Positions 33,379 through 41,304 of a stretch of DNA of 64,000 nucleotides are shown here, in pieces. The position numbers were made by a program, and so were the translations under genes. Every line of letters begins with the position of its first letter. The stretch's first letter is position 1. Below the pieces are notes generated by a model. It worked only from the letters and a program-made list of their open reading frames with translations. It was not told the DNA's origin and made no database searches. The stretch is taken from contig JBLHZY010000002.1 in assembly GCA_047631555.1 (NCBI GenBank), positions 682,001 to 746,000 on the forward strand, in the 5' to 3' direction. Origin of the DNA: JBLHZY01 sp047631555 (GTDB taxonomy: Bacteria > Pseudomonadota > Alphaproteobacteria > Rhodobacterales > Rhodobacteraceae).

Positions 33379-34275
33379 ATGGCTTTGGACAATTGGGATG
33401 AAATTCGCACGGCTTATCAGGTCGCGCGACGTGGAACAGTGAGCGGGGCGGCCGAGGCGCTTGGCGTGCATCATGCAACGGTGATCCGCCATGTGGATGC
33501 GCTTGAGGCGCGCCTTGGGGTGAAGCTGTTTCAGCGTCATGCGCGGGGATATACCTCGACAGAGGCGGGCACGGATCTGTTTGGTGTGGCGCAGGCGACG
33601 GAGGATCAGTTTACCCAATTGGTCAGCCGGATCCGTGGGCGCGGTGAGGCGGTTTCGGGCGATCTCGTGCTGACCTCATTGCCGGGGATGGCCAAGCTGT
33701 TGACGCCGGTATTGGCGGATTTTCAGGCCGAGCATCCAGACGTTATCATTCGCTATTTGACCGATACGCGGGTGTTTCGGCTTGAATATGGCGAGGCGCA
33801 TGTGGCGATACGGGCGGGCAATGTGCCGCAAGAGCCGGACAATGTTGTTCAGCCGTTTTATCGCCAGCATATGGCGCTTTATGCGCATCGCGATTATTTG
33901 GAAAAGCATGGGGTTCCGGGCGATGATGAGGCGCTGAAATCGCATTATTTCGTTGGCAGTGACTTTGAAGACAGCCGCGCGCCGTTTGATATTTGGATGC
34001 GCGAGAACATCGCCCGCGAGCAGGTGATTTATCGCACCGCTGGCGTTGAGGCGGGATATTGCGCGGTAAAACAAGGGGTTGGCATCGGGTTCTTGCCGAT
34101 GTGGTTGGCCAAGCGCGATCCTGATTTGGTTGAGGTGATGCCGAGCCGCGAAGAATGGGTCGGGCCGAGTTGGATTGTGACCCATGTCGATTTGCACCGC
34201 ACGCCCAAGGTTCAGACCTTCCTTGCCTTTCTGAAAGAGCGCGCAAAAGAGTGGCCTTGCGCGAATGCGCGGTAA
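33379..34275 (+). CDS. LysR-family transcriptional regulator
   Basis: Encodes 298 residues with an N-terminal winged HTH (GTVSGAAEALGVHHATVIRHVDALEARLG, about residues 20-48) and a LysR substrate domain from ~90. Its 3' end lies in the first unit of a 24-bp tandem repeat, and the downstream EamA transporter starts inside the same repeat. The two are therefore probably one transcription unit. Confidence 0.9.
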   Translation: MALDNWDEIRTAYQVARRGTVSGAAEALGVHHATVIRHVDALEARLGVKLFQRHARGYTSTEAGTDLFGVAQATEDQFTQLVSRIRGRGEAVSGDLVLTSLPGMAKLLTPVLADFQAEHPDVIIRYLTDTRVFRLEYGEAHVAIRAGNVPQEPDNVVQPFYRQHMALYAHRDYLEKHGVPGDDEALKSHYFVGSDFEDSRAPFDIWMRENIAREQVIYRTAGVEAGYCAVKQGVGIGFLPMWLAKRDPDLVEVMPSREEWVGPSWIVTHVDLHRTPKVQTFLAFLKERAKEWPCANAR

Positions 34276-34318
34276 GGGTATTGCGCGAATGCGCGGTGAG
34301 GATATTGCGCGAATGCCT
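34257..34318 (+). repeat. 24-bp tandem repeat across LysR/EamA junction
   Basis: Two full units of 24 bp (34257-34280 and 34281-34304, both beginning TTGCGCGAATGCGCGG, with two mismatches near the 3' end) and a partial third (34305-34318). Each unit carries an in-frame ATG (34265, 34289, 34313), giving three alternative starts for the transporter. The first unit contains the LysR stop. Confidence 0.9.
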
Positions 34319-35242
34319 GAGGCGGGCCTGGTTGCGGCGGATGAAAGCAGTGGTTTGGAGCTGAAACGCGAGGCGCGGCGCGGGCATTTTGCGATGCTGG
34401 CGTTTTCGGCGCTTGTGGCGGGCTCGTTTTCGCTTGGCGGCATGGTCGCCAATGAGATCGCGCCGATTGCGCTGAATACATTGCGCTTTGCGATTGCCGC
34501 TTGCGTGATGGGGGCGCTGGCATTGGCGACGGGGCGTATAAGCCGGGCGACGTTTCGCGCGCCGTGGCGCTATGGGCTGCTTGGCTTTTTCCTCGCGATT
34601 TATTTTGTGCTGATGTTTGAGGGGTTGAAGACGGCCGAGCCGGTTTCCTCAGCCGCGGTGTTTACTTTGACGCCTGTGATGAGCGCGGTTTTTGGCTGGA
34701 TTTTGATGCGCCAGATCACCACGGCGCGCATGGCGCTTGCTTTGGCGATTGGCGGGGCGGGGGCGCTTTGGGTTATTTTTCGCGCGGATTTTGAGGCGCT
34801 TTTGGCGTTTCGGATTGGGCCGGGCGAGGCGATATTCTTTTGGGGCTGTATGAGCCATGCGCTCTGGACGCCGCTTTCGCGCTTTCTCAATCGCGGCGAG
34901 CATCCCTTTGCTTATACTTGTGCGATGTTGATTGCAGCGTTCTTTATTGTGTTGGCGTATGGCTGGCGGGATATCTTCGCGACGGATTGGACGGCGTTGA
35001 GCCCGATGGTTTGGGTCACGATTGCCTATACGTCTTTGGTGGCCGGGTCTGGGACATTCACCTTGATGCAATATGCGACGCTGCGCCTGCCTTCGGCGAA
35101 GGTTTTGGCCTATACTTATTTGGCGCCGTCTTGGGTTATTTTGTGGGAGATCGCCTTTGGCAATGGGGTGCCACCGGTTGGGATTTTGGCGGGGCTTGGT
35201 TTGACGATTGTCGCTTTGTGGATGCTTTTGAAGGATGAGTGA
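34313..35242 (+). CDS. EamA/DMT family transporter
   Basis: Encodes 309 residues from the third repeat ATG; starts at 34289 and 34265 would add 8 or 16 residues. It has ten hydrophobic segments in two EamA halves: the first with PIALNTLRFAIAACVMGAL, the second ending SAKVLAYTYLAPSWVILWE. This inner-membrane family exports metabolites or amino acids. I prefer the third ATG because a GAGGA lies about 10 bases ahead of it. The adjacent LysR gene may control it. Confidence 0.85.
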   Translation: MPEAGLVAADESSGLELKREARRGHFAMLAFSALVAGSFSLGGMVANEIAPIALNTLRFAIAACVMGALALATGRISRATFRAPWRYGLLGFFLAIYFVLMFEGLKTAEPVSSAAVFTLTPVMSAVFGWILMRQITTARMALALAIGGAGALWVIFRADFEALLAFRIGPGEAIFFWGCMSHALWTPLSRFLNRGEHPFAYTCAMLIAAFFIVLAYGWRDIFATDWTALSPMVWVTIAYTSLVAGSGTFTLMQYATLRLPSAKVLAYTYLAPSWVILWEIAFGNGVPPVGILAGLGLTIVALWMLLKDE

Positions 35243-35258
35243 GTTGTTGAGCGTTGGA

Positions 35259-35318
35259 GGGGGCTGTCTGCCCCCAGCGCTGCGCGCTTCCCCCGAGGAT
35301 ATTTAGGACAACTGCGAA
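35259..35318 (+). repeat. 3'-end element, copy A
   Basis: A hairpin GGGGGC-TGTCT-GCCCCC (35259-35275) is followed by CCCCGAGGATATTT (35291-35304) and CAACTGCGAA (35309-35318). The same order recurs after the PfkB kinase (43737 region) and, on the minus strand, after the sulfotransferase at 44053. The hairpin may act as a terminator for the transporter gene. Confidence 0.6.
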
Positions 35319-35319
35319 A

Positions 35320-35643
35320 TCAGGGCGTGAGCTCTGTGTCGAGGAAGCGCTCGAAGGCATCTAGATCGAGCGCCTCAAATTGGCCGAAGCTTTGCATCCA
35401 GATGGAGGCGGGGCGCAGGGCTTCTGGTTCGAGTTTGCACCATTTCACCCGGCCGCGTTTTTCCTGCGAGATGAGGCCTGCATTGGCGAGGATGGTGAGA
35501 TGTTTTGAGATGGCGGCGAGCGACATCTCGAAAGGCTCTGCGACATCCGTTACGGCCATATCATCCTCAAGCAGCATCATCAGGATCGCGCGCCGGGTCG
35601 GATCGGCGAGGGCGGCAAAGCTTGTGTCGAGGCTATGGGTCAT
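35320..35643 (-). CDS. ArsR-family winged-helix regulator
   Basis: Encodes 107 residues with DPTRRAILMMLLEDDMAVTDVA near residue 13 and AISKHLTILANAGLISQEKRGR near 48. There is no metal-binding Cys pair. It resembles the autorepressor type found with SRPBCC genes, but here no such partner is adjacent. It converges on the EamA gene. Confidence 0.87.
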   Translation of the reverse strand: MTHSLDTSFAALADPTRRAILMMLLEDDMAVTDVAEPFEMSLAAISKHLTILANAGLISQEKRGRVKWCKLEPEALRPASIWMQSFGQFEALDLDAFERFLDTELTP

Positions 35644-35846
35644 GGGCGGGGCCTTTGGGCGGCATGGGGCGGAATTGCTTTAGGGATGCGGGTTTTGGCG
35701 GCAAAGATCAACCAAATGGTTGAATGTAGGGATTCTGGTTGAAATGAGGAATTGGCGCTGGGCGGCGAGAGCAGGCGCGAAGGGTGTTGATTAAACTTCG
35801 TTGTTTTTCAGTAGGTTACGGGGCGATATTTGGCGCGCTTTGCTGG

Positions 35847-35875
35847 TTGACTTGGGGGGCGTTGGTTTCTAGGTT
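35847..35875 (+). promoter_or_regulatory. Promoter of the F0 ATP synthase operon
   Basis: TTGACT (35847-35852), 17 bp, TAGGTT (35870-35875). Transcription would start near 35882, about 23 bases before atpI. The rest of the 261-bp gap from 35644 shows no gene. Confidence 0.55.
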
Positions 35876-35904
35876 CGCGCCAAGCTCATGGGGGCAATAT
35901 TTGC

Positions 35905-36234
35905 ATGATTGATCCAAGCGATAAGGACCGCCTTGCGGCACTGGATGCGCGGATCAAAGCGGCAAAGGGCGGTGCGCCTGCCAAACATGAGAGCGAAGAG
36001 CATTATTCGCAGGCCAATATGGCATGGCGCATGGTGATCGAGCTGGTGGCTGGTTTGGGCATTGGTTTTGGAGTTGGATTTGGGCTTGATCGCCTGTTGG
36101 GGACGATGCCCATCTTTCTAATTCTGTTCGTGTTTTTGGGTTTCGCGGCGGGCATCAAGACGATGATGCGCACTGCAAACGAGATCCAGCGGAATGCGGC
36201 GGGGGCAGCCCCTGCTGAGGATGATAAAGATTAG
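35905..36234 (+). CDS. atpI: AtpI/AtpZ, ATP synthase assembly protein
   Basis: Encodes 109 residues with two membrane segments (about 38-62 and 68-88; AWRMVIELVAGLGIGFGVGF) flanked by charged ends. AtpI helps assemble the c-ring and can bind Mg2+. It is the first gene of the F0 operon, consistent with the order atpI-B-E-X-F. Confidence 0.9.
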   Translation: MIDPSDKDRLAALDARIKAAKGGAPAKHESEEHYSQANMAWRMVIELVAGLGIGFGVGFGLDRLLGTMPIFLILFVFLGFAAGIKTMMRTANEIQRNAAGAAPAEDDKD

Positions 36235-36271
36235 GGTGCTGCGCGCATCTTGAGCAAAGGAACGGATCGGC

Positions 36272-37075
36272 ATGGGCAAGATACTTCTTATTCTCGCATT
36301 GGTATTGGTCGCGATTGCGGCGGTATTGTTGCAGCCTGCGAATTCGGAACTTGCGATCCACCCGATGGATCAGTTCATCGTGACGCCTCTGTTTGGCGGC
36401 GATGTGATCCACTGGTACACACCGACAAACGCCACGCTTTGGATGGGGATTGCGGTTCTTGCGCTGATCCTTTTGCTGGTTGTTGGCACACGCGGCCGCG
36501 CGATCGTTCCTAGCCGTATCCAATCGGTTGGCGAGCTGGCGTATGGCTTTGTTTATAAGATGGTTGAGGATGTTGCCGGCAAAGACGGCGTTAAATTCTT
36601 CCCATATATCATGACTTTGTTCATGTTCATCGTGCTGGCCAACTTCTTGGGCCTTCTGCCGATGTCCTTCACAACCACCTCTCATATCGCCGTCACAGCG
36701 ATCCTTGCTGGGCTGGTTTTTGTGACTGTTACAGTGCTTGGCTTCGTCAAAAACGGCACCAAGTTTCTGAGCCTCTTTTGGGTTGCTTCGGCGCCGCTGG
36801 CCTTGCGCCCGGTTCTGGCAATCATCGAGCTGATCTCGTATTTCGTACGCCCCGTGAGCCATTCGATCCGGCTTGCTGGCAACGTTATGGCGGGTCACGC
36901 TGTTATCAAAGTATTTGCAGGCTTTGCCGGTGCGTTGGGGCTGTTTAGCTTCATCCCGATCTTCGCGATCTCGGCGGTCTATGCTCTCGAAGTTCTCGTG
37001 GCCTTTATCCAGGCTTACGTGTTCACCATTCTGACCTGCGTGTATCTTAAGGATGCTCTGCACCCCGCTCACTAA
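36272..37075 (+). CDS. atpB: ATP synthase F0 subunit a
   Basis: Encodes 267 residues. The subunit a core is present, with IHPMDQFIVTPLFGGD near residue 30, the essential Arg region RPVSHSIRLAGNVMAGH near 193, and a C-terminal helix with VAFIQAYVFTILTCVYL. The protein forms the proton half-channels at the c-ring. The N-terminus (MGKILLILALVLVAIAAVLL) is an extra hydrophobic stretch, unlike the short polar start I recall for related species. An AAAGGAA Shine-Dalgarno about 10 bases upstream supports this ATG. Confidence 0.95.
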   Translation: MGKILLILALVLVAIAAVLLQPANSELAIHPMDQFIVTPLFGGDVIHWYTPTNATLWMGIAVLALILLLVVGTRGRAIVPSRIQSVGELAYGFVYKMVEDVAGKDGVKFFPYIMTLFMFIVLANFLGLLPMSFTTTSHIAVTAILAGLVFVTVTVLGFVKNGTKFLSLFWVASAPLALRPVLAIIELISYFVRPVSHSIRLAGNVMAGHAVIKVFAGFAGALGLFSFIPIFAISAVYALEVLVAFIQAYVFTILTCVYLKDALHPAH

Positions 37076-37124
37076 GGTCTGAAACCACACTATTTTATTT
37101 AATCCATCGTAAGGAGATACGGAC

Positions 37125-37361
37125 ATGGAAGGCGATATCGCACAAATGGGTCAATTCATCGGCGCAGGCCTGGCCGCAATCGGTTCCGGCGCTGCCGCTA
37201 TCGGTGTTGGTCACGTCGCTGGCAACTTCTTGTCAGGCGCGCTGCGCAACCCATCAGCAGCTGCTGCACAAACGGCGACACTCTTCATCGGTATCGCGTT
37301 TGCCGAAGCTCTGGGGATCTTCGCGTTCCTCGTTGCGCTTCTGCTTATGTTCGCCGTTTAA
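37125..37361 (+). CDS. atpE: ATP synthase F0 subunit c
   Basis: Encodes 78 residues, two membrane helices joined by the polar loop RNPSAAAAQ (near residues 42-50). The proton-carrying Glu is in GIAFAEALGIF near residue 60. An AAGGAG Shine-Dalgarno lies just upstream. It forms the rotating ring. Confidence 0.96.
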   Translation: MEGDIAQMGQFIGAGLAAIGSGAAAIGVGHVAGNFLSGALRNPSAAAAQTATLFIGIAFAEALGIFAFLVALLLMFAV

Positions 37362-37439
37362 GACTTCAGAACCATCCTTACGGCCGGGTGGGGGCGCAAC
37401 CGCTTCCACCCGGTGTAATTTGGGTCATTGGAGAACGTC

Positions 37440-38063
37440 ATGGCGAACGACACGCAAGCGGCTGATGCCGTAACACATACTGCCGAAGCCACCTCACATG
37501 GCGCGGATGCTGCGGTTAACGCGGCCGATGCTGCACATGGAGCTGCTGCTGCTGGCGGGCATGGAGCCGAATCTGTTGGCATGCCACAGCTCGACTTCTC
37601 GACCTTCCCCAACCAGATTTTCTGGCTGCTGGTTACCCTAGTTGCCATCTATCTGGTGCTGTCTCGCATTGCGCTGCCGCGGATCGCTTCGGTTTTGTCC
37701 GAACGCCAAGGCACGATCACAAGCGATATTTCAGCGGCTGAAGAATTCAAGCTCAAGGCTCTTGAGGCCGAAGACGCTTATAACAAGGCTTTGGCCGATG
37801 CCCGCGCTCAGGCGCATGGGATCGTGGCCGAGGCCAAGGCTGAAATGCAGGGCGAGCTGAATGCCGCGATTGCAAAGGCCGATGCCGAAATCGCCGCGAA
37901 AGCGGCGGAATCGGAAGTGGCGATCAACGAGATCCGCGCCAATGCAATGGATGCGGTGAAGGTTGTTGCCAAAGACACAGCGAAAGAGATCGTTGCCTCC
38001 CTTGGTGGCAAGGCAGATGCCAAAACGATCACCGCCGCCGTTACAGCCCGGTTGAAAGGATGA
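37440..38063 (+). CDS. atpX: ATP synthase F0 subunit b'
   Basis: Encodes 207 residues from the ATG at 37440, which follows a GGAG; a TTG at 37428 is less likely. It has an Ala/His-rich N-terminal extension of about 50 residues, one membrane helix (IFWLLVTLVAIYLVLSRIAL), then a long coiled coil. A second b-type subunit (b') is typical of photosynthetic and related alphaproteobacteria. It overlaps atpF by 4 bp. Confidence 0.93.
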   Translation: MANDTQAADAVTHTAEATSHGADAAVNAADAAHGAAAAGGHGAESVGMPQLDFSTFPNQIFWLLVTLVAIYLVLSRIALPRIASVLSERQGTITSDISAAEEFKLKALEAEDAYNKALADARAQAHGIVAEAKAEMQGELNAAIAKADAEIAAKAAESEVAINEIRANAMDAVKVVAKDTAKEIVASLGGKADAKTITAAVTARLKG

Positions 38064-38626
38064 GCACGATGAAAAACTTCGCAATCGTTGCCGCCCTTTT
38101 GGCCGCAAGTCCGGCAGCTGCGGCCTCTGGTCCATTCCTCTCGCTGGGCAACACAAACTTTGTTGTGCTGCTCTCGTTCCTGCTGTTCCTTGCGATCTTG
38201 GCTTACTTCAAAGTGCCCGGCATGATCGCAGGCCTTTTAGACAAACGCGCCGAGGATATCACCTCTGATCTCAACGAGGCGCGTGCTTTGCGCGAAGAAG
38301 CCCAAACGCTTTTGGCCTCTTATGAGCGCAAGCAAAAAGAAGTCTCTGCGCAAGCGGATCGCATCGTTGCACATGCCAAAGAAGAGGCGCGTCTTGCAGG
38401 GATCGAAGCCAATGAAGAGCTGAAGAAATCTATCGCGCGCCGTCTGGCCGCGGCAGAAGAGCAGATCGTTTCGGCCCAAAAGGGCGCGATCAAAGAAGTC
38501 CGCGATACAGCGATCAAAGTTGCGATCAATGCAGCGCGCGATGTGATCGCCAAACAGATGACAGCGACAGACGCGAACAAATTGATCGACGAGTCGATCA
38601 AAACAGTTGGCGCCAAGCTTCATTAA
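38060..38626 (+). CDS. atpF: ATP synthase F0 subunit b
   Basis: Encodes 188 residues: an N-terminal hydrophobic segment (AIVAALLAASPAAAA), one membrane helix (FVVLLSFLLFLAILAYF), then a coiled coil rich in Glu, Lys and Ala. It pairs with b' in the peripheral stalk linking subunit a to F1. It ends the operon; a strong hairpin terminator follows. The F1 genes are elsewhere. Confidence 0.94.
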   Translation: MSTMKNFAIVAALLAASPAAAASGPFLSLGNTNFVVLLSFLLFLAILAYFKVPGMIAGLLDKRAEDITSDLNEARALREEAQTLLASYERKQKEVSAQADRIVAHAKEEARLAGIEANEELKKSIARRLAAAEEQIVSAQKGAIKEVRDTAIKVAINAARDVIAKQMTATDANKLIDESIKTVGAKLH

Positions 38627-38652
38627 GCGGCTTTAAAAACTTTAAAGATTTT

Positions 38653-38683
38653 AAAAACCGGCCTCGAAAGAGCGCCGGTTTTT
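38653..38683. terminator. Bidirectional terminator after atpF
   Basis: AAAAACCGGC (38653-38662) pairs with GCCGGTTTTT (38674-38683) around an 11-base loop. The stem has 10 perfect pairs with A/T tracts on both sides. It can serve both atpF (+) and the GntR gene (-), which converge here. Confidence 0.85.
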
Positions 38684-38696
38684 TAAAGTTTCGGCT

Positions 38697-39464
38697 CTAT
38701 CGGCTGGTTTCTTGTTGAAGGCGCAGCTTGGCGATCTCTTCGTTTTGCTCGATCTTGCGCTGATCGCTCAGGGCCGTTTCAACATAGGTCAGATGCGCCT
38801 CAACAGCGGCGCGCGCGCGCTTTGGATCGCGGGCCTGAATGGCCTCGTGAATGGCGCGGTGTTGTTCCAGCAAGGCCTCGCGGGTGGTGCGCAATTTGAA
38901 CATCACAGAGCGGTTGTAAAAGACGCCCTCGCGCAGCAATTCAAACATCGCCCGCATCATATGCAGCATCACAACGTTGTGGGATGCCTCGATGATCGAG
39001 AGGTGAAATTCCGCATCAAGCCGGGCTTCGTCCGTAGGATTGCGCTTGGCGTGGGCGGCTTCCATCTTTGCGTAGATCGCTGCAATCGTTGCCAAATCTG
39101 CGTCCGAGGCCATATGGGCGGCGCGTTCGGCGGCAAGCCCCTCAAGATCGCGGCGAAAGGCGATGTAGTCAAAAACCGCCTCATCGTGACTGGCAAAAAG
39201 CTGGATCAAGGCGGGCGAAAACCCTGTTCCAAGAACGTCCGCAACAAAGATGCCTGCGCCCGCTTTTGTGGTGACAAGGCCGCGCTCGGTCAGCTCTGAA
39301 ATGGCCTCTCTTAAAGAGGGGCGCGAGACGCCTAGCCGCTCTGCGAGATCGCGCTCAGAAGGGAGCCGTTCGCCAGGGCGCAGAATGCCGCGCAGGATCA
39401 GCTTCTCGATCTGATGAACAACAGAATGGCTCAACTTTTCGAGTGTGATCTTCTGAAACGGCAT
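38697..39464 (-). CDS. GntR-family regulator, FadR/FCD subfamily
   Basis: Encodes 255 residues from the ATG at 39464 (MPFQKITLEKLSHSVVHQIE). The N-terminal winged HTH has LPSERDLAERLGVSRPSLREAISELTERGLV (about residues 27-57). The C-terminal FCD ligand domain keeps metal/ligand-type residues (DAEFHLSIIEASHN, and His in LLEQHRAIHEAIQ). FCD regulators of this type respond to organic acids such as lactate, glycolate or pyruvate. Its own upstream dyad (39491-39511) suggests autoregulation. Confidence 0.9.
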   Translation of the reverse strand: MPFQKITLEKLSHSVVHQIEKLILRGILRPGERLPSERDLAERLGVSRPSLREAISELTERGLVTTKAGAGIFVADVLGTGFSPALIQLFASHDEAVFDYIAFRRDLEGLAAERAAHMASDADLATIAAIYAKMEAAHAKRNPTDEARLDAEFHLSIIEASHNVVMLHMMRAMFELLREGVFYNRSVMFKLRTTREALLEQHRAIHEAIQARDPKRARAAVEAHLTYVETALSDQRKIEQNEEIAKLRLQQETSR

Positions 39465-39490
39465 TATGGCTCCTCGCGCCAAATTGGCGA

Positions 39491-39511
39491 TTGGTCAGAT
39501 TATATGACCGC
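39491..39511. promoter_or_regulatory. Operator-like dyad upstream of GntR gene
   Basis: GGTCA (39493-39497) and TGACC (39505-39509) are separated by 7 bp, and TTGG precedes the left arm. The GGT-N11-ACC geometry recurs at 63688-63710 before the glcD-type gene. It is placed about 30 bp ahead of the gntR start. Binding is inferred. Confidence 0.5.
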
Positions 39512-39545
39512 CAAACGCATTGCTCAATGGCAATCGGGGCATGCT

Positions 39546-39573
39546 AAAGGCCGGGGATGATGCCCCGGCCTTT
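39546..39573 (-). terminator. Hairpin terminator after OmpA-lipoprotein gene
   Basis: AAAGGCCGGGG (39546-39556) pairs perfectly with CCCCGGCCTTT (39563-39573) around ATGATG. It lies between the lipoprotein stop and the gntR start. The T-run is short, so the hairpin could also work by stabilising the message. Confidence 0.6.
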
Positions 39574-39594
39574 GGTCGTAATATTTGTTATATA

Positions 39595-40245
39595 TCAGGT
39601 GGTTGGGCGAATAACGATCTCGACCCGACGGTTCTGGGCGCGGCCTTCAGGCGTCAGGTTTGACGTGATCGGGCGATCTTCGCCGGCGCCGTAAGCTCGG
39701 ACCCGCGCAGTTGAAACACCATTTGCCGTGAGCAATGTCGCAACGGCGGTTGCGCGGCGCGATGAGAGCTCTTGGTTATAAGAGGCCGCGCCGGAATTGT
39801 CCGTGTGGCCAATAACATCAACGGTGGTGTCGGGGTATTTTTGCAAGTTCGCCGCGAGGGCGCGCAGATCGCTTTGCAGGCCGTAATTGACGACGGCGCT
39901 GTCTGTTGCAAAGAGGATGTCTTGGGGCATGGTGACGATCAACTCATTGCCTGTGTTGACGATTTTGACGTCGTCATTGCCCATATCGCGGCGTAGATCA
40001 CCAGCTTGTTTATCAAGCTGATTGCCGATCGCGCCGCCAACAGCTGCGCCCAAAGCGGCCCCAACGGCGCCTTTGATGATCGCATCGTCGCCGCCGCGGC
40101 TCAGGCCCAGAATGCCGCCAGCAATCGCGCCGGTGATGGCGCCCTGTTTGGCGCGGCTGTCGCCGCTGGCCATATTGGCCGGATCGGTACAGGCAGACAG
40201 CGCGAGCGCGCCGGCCAGTGTAAGTGCAGTCGTTGTGCGGATCAT
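39595..40245 (-). CDS. OmpA-family outer membrane lipoprotein
   Basis: Encodes 216 residues. Lipoprotein signal with lipobox LSAC near residues 16-19, then a Gly-rich region (GAITGAIAGGILGL, GAVGAALGAAVGGAIG), then an OmpA peptidoglycan-binding domain: DVIGHTDNSGAASYNQELSSRRA near residue 144 and GAGEDRPITSN near 185. It should anchor the outer membrane to the cell wall. A terminator-like hairpin follows the stop. Confidence 0.92.
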   Translation of the reverse strand: MIRTTTALTLAGALALSACTDPANMASGDSRAKQGAITGAIAGGILGLSRGGDDAIIKGAVGAALGAAVGGAIGNQLDKQAGDLRRDMGNDDVKIVNTGNELIVTMPQDILFATDSAVVNYGLQSDLRALAANLQKYPDTTVDVIGHTDNSGAASYNQELSSRRATAVATLLTANGVSTARVRAYGAGEDRPITSNLTPEGRAQNRRVEIVIRPTT

Positions 40246-40345
40246 TTTGAGAACCTCTTTGGTATTGATAGCAAAGCTTTACCGTAGAGATGGGGGCAAG
40301 TGTTCCGATTTGGTAGGGACAATCGCGTGTATGGCGGTATTTCGC

Positions 40346-41236
40346 TTATGGGGCGCTGGTTTCGACGTCTTTTGCGGGGGCAATTGGGGCGTCGCGGCGG
40401 GCGGCTTCGTAGGCCAGCATCGCGCGTTTTACCGGCAGGCCCCAGTGATAGCCACCAAGCCCGCCGGATTTGCGCAAAGCGCGGTGGCAGGGGATCAGCC
40501 AGCCGATGGGATTGCGCCCAACTGCCGATCCGACGGCGCGGTTTGCATTGGGGCTGCCGATGGCATTTGCGATTTCAGAATAGGTGGTGACGTGACCCGA
40601 TGGGATATGCATCAGCGCCTCCCATACTTTGATCTGAAAAGGCGCGCCGATCAGGTGCAGGTCTGTTTGGCCCTTGCTTAGGAGGGCGGCGTTTGCCCAA
40701 GGGGCGATCTTTTCGGGGGCCTCTTGATAGGCCGCGTTGGGCCAACGGGCGCGCAGGTCTTGCATGGCCGCCTCGTCGCCGGTTTCCTCGGCAAAGGCGA
40801 GGCCGCAAAGCCCGCGATCTGTACCCATGGCAAGGGCTTTGCCAAAGGGGCTATCGAACCAGCCATATGAGATCGTCAGGCCTGCGCCCTTCTGGGCAAA
40901 TTCGCCCGGGCTCATGGCCTCCCAACGTACGAAGAGATCGTGCAAGCGCCCCGCGCCAGACAGGCCAGAGCTCAGGGCCGTATCAAGGGTGGTGAAATTG
41001 GCCTCGATCAGCGATTTTGCATGGTTAAGGGTCAGATATTGCTGAAATTTCTTGGGCGACACACCGGCCCATTTGCTAAACAGACGTTGGAAATGCGTCG
41101 GGCTCATTTGCATCTGAGCGGCGAGATCGTCAAGCGAAAGCGGCGCGCCACCAGCGGCATCAATCGCCTCAATCGCGCGGCGCACGATATTGTAGTGATA
41201 GCTGCCAGCTTGGGGGCTTTGCGGTGTTTGATCCAT
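40346..41236 (-). CDS. Ada-like methylated-DNA-protein cysteine methyltransferase with AraC HTH
   Basis: Encodes 296 residues. The N-terminal AraC-type HTH (LSLDDLAAQMQMSPTHFQRLFSKWAGVSPKKF, about residues 27-65) is joined to an Ogt methyltransferase domain whose active-site Cys lies in IPCHRAL near residue 250. The Cys-rich N-terminal Ada domain that accepts methylphosphotriesters is absent. It directly repairs O6-alkylguanine and may also regulate transcription. Confidence 0.92.
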   Translation of the reverse strand: MDQTPQSPQAGSYHYNIVRRAIEAIDAAGGAPLSLDDLAAQMQMSPTHFQRLFSKWAGVSPKKFQQYLTLNHAKSLIEANFTTLDTALSSGLSGAGRLHDLFVRWEAMSPGEFAQKGAGLTISYGWFDSPFGKALAMGTDRGLCGLAFAEETGDEAAMQDLRARWPNAAYQEAPEKIAPWANAALLSKGQTDLHLIGAPFQIKVWEALMHIPSGHVTTYSEIANAIGSPNANRAVGSAVGRNPIGWLIPCHRALRKSGGLGGYHWGLPVKRAMLAYEAARRDAPIAPAKDVETSAP

Positions 41237-41304
41237 GGGGCGAGGATAGCGGCGCGCAGCAATGCGAGCGACCCGTTTTTTGCGCTAAATTTCCGGGGTC
41301 AGAT

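Noticed and set aside
34257..34318. CRISPR-like array
   Set aside because: The units abut with no spacers and total under three copies, so this is a tandem duplication.
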